Shown here: positions 1 through 7,654 of the stretch, piece after piece
Numbering within the stretch: position 1 is the stretch's first letter
Layout of the letters: each line of letters opens with the position of its first letter
Assembly (NCBI GenBank): GCA_007131745.1
Contig: SLPX01000304.1
Coordinates: 1 to 15,658 of the forward strand
Origin: Myxococcales bacterium
GTDB lineage: Bacteria > Myxococcota > Polyangia > HGW-17 > SLPX01
Length of the DNA stretch: 15,658 bases
Direction: 5' to 3'
Translations under genes and position numbers: made by a program
The notes under the pieces: generated by a model
Told to the model about the DNA's origin: nothing
Databases searched by the model: none
What the model saw: the letters and a program-made list of their open reading frames with translations, nothing else

Positions 1-6
1 GCTGTG

Positions 7-13
7 CCTCCTT
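7..13 (-). promoter_or_regulatory. Shine-Dalgarno-like site for a leftward gene beyond the window
   Basis: Read on the minus strand the first bases give AAGGAGG followed by six bases up to the window edge, the normal spacing for a start codon lying just outside. This suggests a gene transcribed leftwards, with bases 1-400 as its upstream region. The start codon itself cannot be seen, so the call rests on the strength of the site alone. Confidence 0.4.
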
Positions 14-195
14 TTATGCCAATGCTTGAGGTCGAGATTAAATAGTACTGCCAGCTTTGCCAGCAAGATTGGGCGCTGATACTCTGGTTGCATGTAAACA
101 GCGTGGATAGACCTCGGTTATTGGCTCACAGCCCCTTTATGATTTCCTGAGTCTGTGCTTTTTTATGATTCAAATGCATCTTGGTAAGGCAGGGG

Positions 196-295
196 ATGAC
201 GGTTATGACGGTTGATGACGGTTGAAACATGCCAACCGTCATACGTATTCCCTTGATTTTCCTGGGTTGTGACGGTTATGTCGGTTATGACGGTT
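196..295 (+). repeat. Iteron-like cluster of ATGACGGTT
   Basis: A 9-base unit occurs six times in direct orientation: 196-204, 205-213, 215-223, 269-277 (first base G), 278-286 (A to T at position 4) and 287-295. It occurs once inverted, at 234-242. Neighbouring copies abut or are one base apart, giving two clusters of three separated by 45 bases. Short direct repeats set upstream of a gene resemble replication iterons or multiple operator sites of plasmids, phages and satellites. The spacing is wrong for CRISPR. The function is inferred from arrangement only. Confidence 0.65.
215..242. repeat. Perfect 10-bp inverted repeat inside the iteron cluster
   Basis: ATGACGGTTG (215-224) is the exact reverse complement of CAACCGTCAT (233-242), with an 8-base loop. 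The same right arm could instead pair with the last direct copy (287-295), which runs directly into six T residues (294-299). Two mutually exclusive stems are therefore possible, the second resembling a terminator with a long loop. It may equally be a dyad binding site for the protein that recognises the repeats. Confidence 0.55.
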
Positions 296-461
296 TTTTC
301 TACTAGTGAACGACAATGTGCTATTACAGCAGGTGTGATTTCCCAACCTCGTTGACTAGGATTCCGTCCTTCGTTAATACTGAGACTTTTACGAATTTTG
401 CCTACAGCTAAAGGAGATAGATGGTGTTCAGGTTTTTGATTTCGGTCAGCACAAGGACGCC

Positions 462-2159
462 ATGTACCTCGTGATGGAGTATGTTCGAGGCGAGGACCTG
501 GGTAATGTGCTTCGCCGCGACGGACCCATGGATGTTTTTCGAGCCGGTGACGTGGTTATTCAGGTTTGCAACGCTTTGTCGGAGGCTCATGAAAGGGGAG
601 TTATTCATCGGGATGTAAAGCCCGAGAATATTCTGCTGACTCGCACGAAAGGCGGAAGGGACTTCGTCAAGATCGTGGATTTCGGGTTGGCGCGTATCAG
701 GGAGGAAGGCGAGCCTGCCATTACGGCCCAAGGGAGCGTTATCGGGACTCCGTATTACATGTCGCCCGAGCAGGCCAGGGGAGATGTTCCCGACGGGAGA
801 ACAGACATCTATTCGCTTGGGGGGGTTTTTTACAGGAGTTTGACCGGGGAAGTTCCTTATCCTGCTCCATCGCCGATGGTTGTTTTGACAAAGTGCCTCA
901 CAGAAGATTTGAAACCTCCGAGGGAAAGACGACCGGACCTGAATATTCCCGTCCAGGCGGAAGAGATTATCATGCGGGCCATGGCTAAGAATCCTGATGA
1001 CCGTTACCAAACGGCTTCGGAGATGGCCGAGGCAGTCCAGAGGTGTTTGGACAGCCTTAGTCGACCCGATTTGGTGCCTTCCCTGGGTTCTTTGTCGGTC
1101 AGCCTGGAGGATGATGGACGGCGGGCTTCGGATAATCCTGAAACTTGGTCTACCTCCCTTCGCCTCAATCGAAGTGATTTTGACACTTTCGAAAGGGCAC
1201 TCAGGAGGCGGCGCCGTTTGCAGAAACTCATGATTCCGCTGGTGGTTTTGATTCTTGCCGGAGTTTCAACATATTTTTTCTGGCCCGCAGGCAGAGCGCA
1301 ACCCGGGCCGGCTGAAGTGGAACAGGAGCCCAACAACACTATGGAGGAGGCGAATCCGATAGCCAACGGCCGGCCTATCAAGGGCATTATCGGCAGGAGG
1401 CTATCCGAGACCGAGTCGGACATAGATGTGTTCCGATTCGAGTTGCCTGAAGGGGCCTGGATAGTAAAGGGAGAACTATGGCCGCAGCGGCACATGGATT
1501 TGGTCCTAAGGGTATACGGAGAAGACGGGCCCGCGTCGCCGCCTGTTGTGGTCGCACATCACAGTGGAGAATCCGGTGCGGAGGCTTTTACATCCCGGGT
1601 TTTGACCGGAGGTGTTTATTACGCGGTTGTTTCAGAGAGCGTGGGTCCGAAAGGTCCACAGGAAGGAGTGTCGGATTATTACAAGCTGAAAGTGAGTTGG
1701 GAACCTCTTACGGATACTCATGAGCAGGAGCCGAACGATTCAGTTGAAACGGCTCAGCGGGTGTCTTCCAAGGGTTACATGATAGGAGCCGTCAATGATC
1801 CGGATGATGTGGACTATTACGTGTATTTCACCCAGGCTGCGGATGAAAAACCAGCGCTGGGAATCAGGATAGAAGAACCGGATGGAAGCGATGATGTTTT
1901 CATTGATTGTATTTCCCGGGAAAGAGGTGTTGAAGGTGGTGATGAGGACTTAATTAGAAGCGTATACGGCATGCAGGTCGAAGCATCCATGGTTAAAGAG
2001 TGTTGTATCAATGTGAAAGATGATATTGACAGGGTTCTGGTCAAGGTTTCATACAAGCCCGGAGGGGTTCGCGAGACGAGGACCGCTTCAGAACCGGGTG
2101 AACTTTACAGCAGTTATCGTCTGGATTTCGAGCCCAAGACGAAATGTAGGCGCCCTTGA
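462..2159 (+). CDS. Membrane Ser/Thr protein kinase lacking its N-lobe (5'-truncated)
   Basis: This is a bacterial Hanks-type (PknB-like) kinase. The C-lobe is intact: HRDVKPEN catalytic loop at residues 49-56, DFG at 73-75, then a GTPYYMSPEQ activation-segment end. A single membrane segment lies near 256-276, followed by two extracytoplasmic PPC-like domains, each opening with a QEPN motif (about 288 and 422). In-frame kinase homology extends upstream of the ATG to about base 423 (VQVFDFGQ), but a TGA at 381 closes the frame. The Gly-rich loop, the ATP-binding lysine and the helix-C glutamate are absent from all three forward frames. The gene as present therefore cannot encode an active kinase of normal architecture and is probably a truncated remnant. 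The sequence AAGGAG at 411-416 precedes an ATG at 421 in another frame that opens only 17 codons. The RCC1 lipoprotein gene follows after 21 bases. Confidence 0.8.
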   Translation: MYLVMEYVRGEDLGNVLRRDGPMDVFRAGDVVIQVCNALSEAHERGVIHRDVKPENILLTRTKGGRDFVKIVDFGLARIREEGEPAITAQGSVIGTPYYMSPEQARGDVPDGRTDIYSLGGVFYRSLTGEVPYPAPSPMVVLTKCLTEDLKPPRERRPDLNIPVQAEEIIMRAMAKNPDDRYQTASEMAEAVQRCLDSLSRPDLVPSLGSLSVSLEDDGRRASDNPETWSTSLRLNRSDFDTFERALRRRRRLQKLMIPLVVLILAGVSTYFFWPAGRAQPGPAEVEQEPNNTMEEANPIANGRPIKGIIGRRLSETESDIDVFRFELPEGAWIVKGELWPQRHMDLVLRVYGEDGPASPPVVVAHHSGESGAEAFTSRVLTGGVYYAVVSESVGPKGPQEGVSDYYKLKVSWEPLTDTHEQEPNDSVETAQRVSSKGYMIGAVNDPDDVDYYVYFTQAADEKPALGIRIEEPDGSDDVFIDCISRERGVEGGDEDLIRSVYGMQVEASMVKECCINVKDDIDRVLVKVSYKPGGVRETRTASEPGELYSSYRLDFEPKTKCRRP

Positions 2160-2180
2160 AACAGCTTGACAGGAAAGTTC

Positions 2181-3842
2181 ATGAAAAGTTTTAACGGGAA
2201 ATTTTTTGTGCGGATGGGATCGGGGTTGATCGCGTTTGGATTTCTTGTAATTGGTCTTGCCGGATGCGGCCCCAAGGCGGGAAACGGGGCCGTTTGTGGA
2301 AACGGTATCAGGGAGTCCGGTGAGGTGTGCGACGGCGAAGATCTCGGAGGAGAGACGTGTGAAAGCCAGGGCTTTCCTGGAGGTATGCTGCTCTGTCGGG
2401 ATGATTGCAAAGGCTTTGTGACGAGTCATTGCATCTCCCCGCTATGCGGAAACGGTGTGAAGAATCTCGACGAAGAATGTGACGGAGATGACTTCGGCGG
2501 TGCCGATTGCACGGATTTCGGTTTCGCTGAAGGAAGATTGTGGTGTAACGCGGATTGTACAGTGGATTACTCGGACTGTCACGAATGCGGGAACGATGTC
2601 AGAGAAGGACCCGAAGAGTGCGACGGTCTGCAACTCGGAGGAGAGAGTTGCGAGAGCCAAGGTTTTTCCGGCGGTGTTCTTTCATGCAGTGATGATTGCA
2701 CTTTCGATACGACCGGGTGTTTTCTTTGCGGCGACGACATCTGCGAAACAGAAAAAGGGGAAAACGGAGCGAATTGTCCGGAGGATTGCGGATGGCTTAA
2801 AATTTCGGCGGGGAGTTATCATACCTGCGGTATATCGATGGATGGTTCAGCCTATTGCTGGGGAGATAATTCATCAGGACAGCTTGGTTCGGGTTCGGAC
2901 AGCGATTCGGCTACGCCTATAAGGGTGTCGGGCCTGGACGATGTTTTAGATATCGCAGCGGGCGGCTATCATACATGCGCCGTCACCGGTTCGGGGCAGG
3001 CATGGTGCTGGGGGGCCAATTATGCGGGGGCGTTGGGCAATGGAACTTTCAACGGATCCTATGAGCCTGTACAGGTGGTTGATGGTGCAGGTGTGGAAAC
3101 GATTTCCGCGGGGCGGGAACACACGTGCGCGGTAAAATCGGGCCGGATATGGTGTTGGGGTTATAATGCTTTCGGACAGCTTGGAAACGGTGATACTGTT
3201 GACAGCCCGACTATGGTACGAGCCGGTGATCTCGAAAACGCAGTTTCAGTTTCTTGTGGAGGAAATCACTCTTGCGCGGTTTCATTGAGCGGGAGCACAT
3301 GGTGCTGGGGAAGAAACATTGCGGGTCAGGTTGGAGACGGTACATCCGGAAACGCCAGGCATTCACCGGTGACAGTCGCGGATATTACGAATGTTGCAGA
3401 TGTGTCGGCCGGCGCGTTTGATCACACGTGTGCGATAACTTCGTGGGGTGCGGTTTTTTGTTGGGGACTGAACGAATTCGGTCAACTGGGTATAGGAAAT
3501 CTTGAAGACCGGCCGGCTCCGGTTCAGGTCGGGACGGATTATGCTGTGGTGTCGGCCGGCAGGGATCATACATGTTCGGTGGATACAGCCGGCGCGGCTT
3601 GGTGCTGGGGCTCGAACGAAAACGGACGGTTGGGGGACGGAACCTCGGAGGGTAGACTCTTGCCGGCCCCTGTGGCGGGAATGCAGGCCGCCGTGTCATC
3701 GGTAACGGTCGGAGGCCAACACTCCTGCGCTGTCAGGACCGACAATACCGGATGGTGCTGGGGAATGAACAACAAGGGACAGCTTGGTGACGGAACGACA
3801 ACCGACAGGGAATTGAGAGTGGAGGTTGCGGTCGGGCTTTGA
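2181..3842 (+). CDS. Lipoprotein with Myxococcus-type Cys-rich repeats and seven RCC1 repeats
   Basis: The protein has 553 residues. A lipoprotein signal ends in LAGC (Cys29), so it is probably anchored to an envelope membrane. Residues about 35-205 hold three copies of a Cys-rich repeat starting CGNG/CGND with a CDG core (DUF4215 / Myxococcus Cys-rich type) plus a shorter Cys-rich tail. From about 207 to the end come seven RCC1 repeats, each with an SAG.HTC strand and a CWG.N..GQLG turn, enough for one seven-bladed beta-propeller. Each blade carries its own Cys pair, which suggests disulfides and an oxidising compartment. The ATG at 2181 has AGGA six bases upstream; a TTG at 2166 would add five residues and is less likely. 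It sits in an apparent operon with the kinase and the DUF1460 gene. The role is unknown; such propellers usually bind proteins. Confidence 0.85.
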   Translation: MKSFNGKFFVRMGSGLIAFGFLVIGLAGCGPKAGNGAVCGNGIRESGEVCDGEDLGGETCESQGFPGGMLLCRDDCKGFVTSHCISPLCGNGVKNLDEECDGDDFGGADCTDFGFAEGRLWCNADCTVDYSDCHECGNDVREGPEECDGLQLGGESCESQGFSGGVLSCSDDCTFDTTGCFLCGDDICETEKGENGANCPEDCGWLKISAGSYHTCGISMDGSAYCWGDNSSGQLGSGSDSDSATPIRVSGLDDVLDIAAGGYHTCAVTGSGQAWCWGANYAGALGNGTFNGSYEPVQVVDGAGVETISAGREHTCAVKSGRIWCWGYNAFGQLGNGDTVDSPTMVRAGDLENAVSVSCGGNHSCAVSLSGSTWCWGRNIAGQVGDGTSGNARHSPVTVADITNVADVSAGAFDHTCAITSWGAVFCWGLNEFGQLGIGNLEDRPAPVQVGTDYAVVSAGRDHTCSVDTAGAAWCWGSNENGRLGDGTSEGRLLPAPVAGMQAAVSSVTVGGQHSCAVRTDNTGWCWGMNNKGQLGDGTTTDRELRVEVAVGL

Positions 3843-3874
3843 ATGTCGATCAGGGAATCCGACAAGGTGAAAGA

Positions 3875-4867
3875 ATGTTGAGTTTTTCCGCTGTAGTATT
3901 GTCTGCATTTATTCTGCCATTGAACACGCTGTCTTTTGCGGGCTATTCTCTTGGTTTATGGGCTCCGGGTGAGCACGGAACGTGGACTTCCGATCAACCT
4001 CAAAACGTCCCGCGGAAAAATAATGAAGGGCGGCTTATCGGTTTAATGAGCGCGGACGAAATCTCCGATGTTTTTGAAGATCTCAAAGAAGCGTCGCTGG
4101 AGGAAAGGGTGAACGTTTGGAGTGGGTTGTTTTTGTCTACTCCGTATCATTTGGATCCTTTGGGCGAGGGGTATTTCGGAGGGCGGGATGTGAATCCATT
4201 GCTGGATTTCACCAAGGTTGATTGTCTCAGTTTCGTGGAACAGGTTATGGCCCTGGCCTTTTCAGACGATTATGATGAAGTTCTTCCATGGCTGATGAAA
4301 TTCAGATACCGGGACGGTAAACCGAGATTCAAGAATCGTTACTACACGATGATCAAGGGTTGGATCCTTGCGCACATAAAAGCCGGTTGGCTGGAAGATG
4401 TCACTCGACAAACGGTTCCGGCCGATGCGATTCGAACCGAGAAAGCGTCATTGAAGCCCAGAAGCTACTGGGAAAGACGCCACATCAATCGTTTCAAGAC
4501 ACTCGGCAAGTGGGCGCCGACGGGCACCGCGGTTATAGATTACATTCCGATATCCTATATGGTCGAAGAGTCGGTTGATCTCCCGGTGCCTGCCTTGATG
4601 CACATCGTATCCGAAATGAAGCATGCATCACCTTATTTGATTACGCACACGGGTCTTTTGATCAAAAAGGATGACGGTGTTTATTTTCGGCATGCTTCCA
4701 GAAGCCCTGAGCGCCTCAGGGTTGAGGATCGAGCGGTCAAGGAATACCTTGAGACCTTGGGTGATTTTTATGAAAAGGAGGGCAGGCGCCGAGTGCTGGG
4801 CGTCAATATCAGCCGGATTGCCGGGCCCGGGAATCGGAATCATCTACAGAGGGAAGAACCACTCTGA
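3875..4867 (+). CDS. DUF1460 family N-acetylmuramoyl-L-alanine amidase-like protein
   Basis: The family has a papain/NlpC-P60-like fold, and characterised members cleave peptidoglycan peptides. Matching features are the DCLSFVEQV segment with the presumed nucleophile Cys117, the family-typical RYRDGKPRFKNRYY stretch after it, a LEDVTRQ segment, and ITHTGLL with the presumed catalytic His258, followed by a second RHAS histidine near 273. A hydrophobic N-terminus (residues 1-25) looks like a signal peptide, so a periplasmic location is expected. The ATG at 3875 has AAGGTGA four bases upstream. A TTG at 3839, overlapping the preceding stop codon, would add 12 residues including two arginines that would improve the signal peptide, so the start is not settled. 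The 3' end overlaps the convergent histidine kinase gene by 59 bases. Confidence 0.82.
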   Translation: MLSFSAVVLSAFILPLNTLSFAGYSLGLWAPGEHGTWTSDQPQNVPRKNNEGRLIGLMSADEISDVFEDLKEASLEERVNVWSGLFLSTPYHLDPLGEGYFGGRDVNPLLDFTKVDCLSFVEQVMALAFSDDYDEVLPWLMKFRYRDGKPRFKNRYYTMIKGWILAHIKAGWLEDVTRQTVPADAIRTEKASLKPRSYWERRHINRFKTLGKWAPTGTAVIDYIPISYMVEESVDLPVPALMHIVSEMKHASPYLITHTGLLIKKDDGVYFRHASRSPERLRVEDRAVKEYLETLGDFYEKEGRRRVLGVNISRIAGPGNRNHLQREEPL

Positions 4868-6965
4868 AAACGGATCCATTGCCCGGCGTTGATTCAACTT
4901 CGATTCGTCCGCCGTGTGACTCCACTATCCGCTGGCTGATCGGGAGCCCGAGTCCAGAACCTTTCTTTTTTGTTGTTACAAATGGAATGAACAGGCCCTT
5001 GAGCCCGTTCTCCGTTATACCGGGCCCGTTATCTTTGAAGGAGACAACCACGGCATTTGCCTTGTATTCCCATATGTCCGACCTGACAAAGGTTTGTATG
5101 TTCAATTCGCCGTGATCGCCCATTGCTTGCAGAGCATTGAGTCCGAGATTCAGGAACACCTGATGCAGACCCTGGGAATTGCCGAAAACCCTTGGTATGT
5201 TTTCATCCAAATCCAGGGTGATATCCACCGCGCTTTTCTGAGGCGTCAACATTTTGACTGATTTCAGTAATACATTGTTGATGTTCAGGAATTCGCCCGT
5301 AGTCTGCCTTTCGGGTCGGGCGTAGTCCAAAAACTGGGAAACGACCCGGTTGAGACGGTTTACTTCTTCAATGATGATTCCAAGAAACTCCTGCGCTTCG
5401 TTGTCGCTGCGCGGACCGACTTTTTCCTCTCCCTTATCGCCCGAATGGGTTTTCCCACCATCCTTCTCGAATACCTCGTCTGCGTCCTGAAGAAATTGGG
5501 CCGCACCCTTGATAGCCCCGAGAGGGTTTCGGATTTCGTGAGCCAGTCCGGCGGACATTTCACCCAGAGCCGCAAGCCTGTCGCGTTCCTTCATCCGTTC
5601 GTAGACTCTTGAGTTCTGGATGGAAATCGATAGTTGCTCCGCCAATGAGCTGAACTGTTCTACCTCTTCCGGGCTGTAAGCGTCCCGCATGCGATCATCC
5701 CGCACCGTCAGAATACCAAGCATGTGGCCGTCCGCGGCCAATGGAAAACAAGCCGAGGCTTCCAGTTCGTTCAAAACTCGGATCACCGAGTCCAGAGCCC
5801 TGTCTTCGGGATCGCTTTCATCTCCTGAAGAAGTCTGCGCTTCTCTCGCTCTCAGCAGGTTTTCAAGCACCAAGCTTCCGTCCATGCGGAGTCTTTCCAG
5901 GAAGACGCGGCTTGTCACCGTGTCCAGGCTATCCTTGACCACGGGACCAAGGTGAGACTTCAGGACAAAAGTGGTTCCATCCACCGTAGTGATGTAAACC
6001 GCGGCCTGAGTCACCCTCCTGGTTTCTTCAAGGCCGGTCATGAGCTTGTCCAGAAGAGGCTCTGTTTCAAGTGTTTGGCTCAGAACCAGGCGAAGGGATT
6101 CCACCCTGCGTTTCAATTCATGGCGTTCGCGGAAGACCGTCTGGTGAACCCTCTTTTCAACGGTCGATTTGAGGGGATCCAGAAGAATGATCACGACCAA
6201 CGAAGCCATCAAGGTGTTGTATATAAAAAGCCCGGGTTGGTCGGATCCAACCCAAACCAGGAGTGCTGCATATATGCCGGTCATGATCACAACCAAGCTC
6301 GAAAGAATCGCAAGTCGAGCCAGTACATCTTGGAGGTCCATTAGCCGGAAATGAAACAGCATCTGGCTCAAGAAGTAGAGGTAAAGCACCCACAACAGTT
6401 TTCCGACAGCGCTGATTACGGGATCCACGTTCGGAAGTTGCGCCATGGGCACCGATACTATCGCCACCAGGCCGCTGATTGCCAAGTACCTGAGCCTCGT
6501 TCTCTCGACCGAGGTACCGGCTTGCAGACTTTTTTGATAAGCCATGTGCATGCAACGGCCGAGCGCCAACACTACGTAACCGATCAACGCTCCCGAATAA
6601 ACTTTGAGCGCTCTTTCACTTGTGAACAGCCAAAGATAAAATGCGCCCAGGAAAAAAATTAAACTCAAAACAACGACCGGTTTTTCTACAGGCCGAGGAA
6701 GCAGCGGATCCGTTTCGTGAAAAACCACGAAAAACTTAATGGCTGTTACGGGTATGAAAGAAGCGGCTGCGTAACTGACAAGTTTGACTTCCGTAAGCCC
6801 CAGCAGGAGGTATAAAAACTCCCCAACCTGGAACACCAGTAGATTCAAGCAAAGCAGGCCGAAAAACCGAAACCGCAGATTCTTCCTGTTGTCAAGGAAC
6901 ACGCTTAGACCTACCGCCGCGATCAGGAGGCTGGCGACAAGCGCGCTTAGTGTTTCCGTGTTCAT
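4809..6965 (-). CDS. Multi-pass membrane sensor histidine kinase with GAF domain
   Basis: The protein has 718 residues. Residues 5-266 contain about eight or nine hydrophobic segments, resembling the 7TM-type sensor regions of other histidine kinases. A GAF-like domain covers about 285-450. The DHp domain has LAHEIRNP with phosphoacceptor His476. The ATPase domain has an N box near 606-613, DNGPGI from 645 and GSGLGL at 669-674. The ATPase part resembles NtrB/ZraS-type kinases, which often pair with sigma54 activators. The loop between the two DHp helices carries an extra charged, Lys/Glu/Gly-rich stretch of about 25 residues. No response regulator gene is adjacent, so the partner is unknown; the REC protein encoded from 9333 is a candidate only by proximity. 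The ATG has AGGA nine bases upstream. Confidence 0.92.
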   Translation of the reverse strand: MNTETLSALVASLLIAAVGLSVFLDNRKNLRFRFFGLLCLNLLVFQVGEFLYLLLGLTEVKLVSYAAASFIPVTAIKFFVVFHETDPLLPRPVEKPVVVLSLIFFLGAFYLWLFTSERALKVYSGALIGYVVLALGRCMHMAYQKSLQAGTSVERTRLRYLAISGLVAIVSVPMAQLPNVDPVISAVGKLLWVLYLYFLSQMLFHFRLMDLQDVLARLAILSSLVVIMTGIYAALLVWVGSDQPGLFIYNTLMASLVVIILLDPLKSTVEKRVHQTVFRERHELKRRVESLRLVLSQTLETEPLLDKLMTGLEETRRVTQAAVYITTVDGTTFVLKSHLGPVVKDSLDTVTSRVFLERLRMDGSLVLENLLRAREAQTSSGDESDPEDRALDSVIRVLNELEASACFPLAADGHMLGILTVRDDRMRDAYSPEEVEQFSSLAEQLSISIQNSRVYERMKERDRLAALGEMSAGLAHEIRNPLGAIKGAAQFLQDADEVFEKDGGKTHSGDKGEEKVGPRSDNEAQEFLGIIIEEVNRLNRVVSQFLDYARPERQTTGEFLNINNVLLKSVKMLTPQKSAVDITLDLDENIPRVFGNSQGLHQVFLNLGLNALQAMGDHGELNIQTFVRSDIWEYKANAVVVSFKDNGPGITENGLKGLFIPFVTTKKKGSGLGLPISQRIVESHGGRIEVESTPGNGSVFRVVLPSVDDSDSRARQSG

Positions 6966-6984
6966 GGCGGGAAATCCTAAACAT

Positions 6985-7004
6985 ACTTGCTTAGGCTTGC
7001 AAGT
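6985..7004. promoter_or_regulatory. Inverted repeat in the histidine kinase leader
   Basis: ACTTGC (6985-6990) and GCAAGT (6999-7004) form a perfect 6-base dyad with an 8-base spacer, 19 bases upstream of the histidine kinase ATG. It could be an operator or a small leader hairpin. The whole 229-base gap (6966-7194) must carry promoters for both divergent genes, but I see no convincing -35/-10 pair there. Confidence 0.25.
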
Positions 7005-7194
7005 TCTATCCCCGCAAAAATGGAATGCGTGGAAGATAAAAAATCCATATTAACGTGGATAATCATTTTTCTGTTTCAGGAACAGCGATAAAAAACGTTG
7101 CCTCGGTTCTGCAACCCCTTTAAAATAAAACCGCAGAGGCTGCTGTGAAATAGTTTGATACTACTGTAAGTCCTTTTTTGAAAGTGAGCCGACT

Positions 7195-7611
7195 ATGAAA
7201 CGAAGAGATTTTATCAAAAAGTTGGGAAGCTTTTCGGTTGTGGCGGGGTCCATGACTGTGTTGGGATCTCCGGGATGCTACTCTGATTATGGTTACCGTG
7301 ATGGTTATCGCGACGGTTACGGAGACGGTTATCGTGATGGTTACAGAGACGGCTATTGGGACGGCTACGGTGACTATTGGGATGGTTATGGTGACGGTTA
7401 CTGGGATGGTTATGGTGACGGTTATTGGGATGGTTACGGTGACTATTGGGATGGTTACGGTGACTATTGGGATGGTTATGGTGACGGTTATTGGGACGGC
7501 TACGCGGACTATTGGGATGTTTACGATGATTATGGGGACTATAACGACTACTGGGACGCCTACAGTGACTATTGGGACGCTTATTACGATTACTGGGATT
7601 ACGCGGACTGA
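7195..7611 (+). CDS. Tat-exported Tyr/Asp/Gly/Trp repeat protein, possible lipoprotein
   Basis: The protein has 138 residues and I recognise no family. The N-terminus has a twin-arginine motif (KRRDFIKKLG) and a hydrophobic stretch ending in GSPGC (Cys28), which is a poor but possible lipobox. The remaining 111 residues consist almost only of Tyr (32), Asp (31), Gly and Trp (11). Early RDGY units (residues 35-54, with the only four arginines) give way to WDGYGDY and WDGYGDGY units (55-106) and then to degenerate WD.Y.DY units (107-138). The mature part has no lysine, no histidine and one valine, and is strongly acidic and aromatic. The ATG follows AGTGAG at about seven bases. Tat export implies passage in a folded or cofactor-bound state, or use of the signal to reach a particular membrane. 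Metal binding, adhesion or redox roles are all guesses. The gene is monocistronic and converges on selA. Confidence 0.8.
   Translation: MKRRDFIKKLGSFSVVAGSMTVLGSPGCYSDYGYRDGYRDGYGDGYRDGYRDGYWDGYGDYWDGYGDGYWDGYGDGYWDGYGDYWDGYGDYWDGYGDGYWDGYADYWDVYDDYGDYNDYWDAYSDYWDAYYDYWDYAD
7291..7512 (+). repeat. In-gene tandem repeat of 21- and 24-base units
   Basis: The DNA coding for the aromatic-acidic protein is tandemly repeated. 12-base units coding RDGY (two carrying GDGY between them) are followed by seven Trp-starting units of 21 or 24 bases (7357-7512) with few synonymous differences. Units of 7 and 8 residues alternate irregularly, which suggests expansion by slippage or unequal exchange, and copy number may vary between strains. 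Confidence 0.85.
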
Positions 7612-7654
7612 ACCACTTCATCGATTCTTTCAACCGGATGGATTCGGCCATGGC

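Larger units (their letters stand above)
1..420. other. Gene-free left flank with foreign look
   Basis: No reading frame of useful length or recognisable protein segment is visible in 420 bases on either strand. By hand count the G+C is about 45%, against about 55% over the first 120 bases of the kinase gene that follows. The stretch contains an iteron-like cluster and, at its left edge on the minus strand, a Shine-Dalgarno-like site, so it may be the control region of a leftward gene outside the window. Recognisable kinase homology begins abruptly just after it, around base 423. I infer a rearrangement or insertion boundary near 400-425; an assembly join is the alternative. Confidence 0.55.

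Noticed and set aside
196..295. CRISPR array
   Set aside because: The unit is only 9 bases and copies abut or are separated irregularly; there are no spacers of constant length.
196..295. Degenerate copy of the GACGGTTAT coding repeat found in the Tyr/Asp protein gene (7291-7512)
   Set aside because: The two tracts share GACGGTTAT, but the left one has an inverted copy, one-base offsets and in-frame stops, so the similarity looks like chance.
421..474. 17-codon leader peptide behind AAGGAG before the kinase frame
   Set aside because: It overlaps and runs past the kinase ATG in another frame and spans the presumed breakpoint; it is probably fortuitous.
408..1010. Minus-strand 200-codon frame opposite the kinase
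   Set aside because: The opposite strand codes clear kinase motifs and the antisense product resembles nothing recognisable.
4821..4830. CCGGGCCCGG palindrome as a bidirectional terminator for the convergent genes
   Set aside because: It has no loop and no T run in either direction, and lies inside both coding regions.
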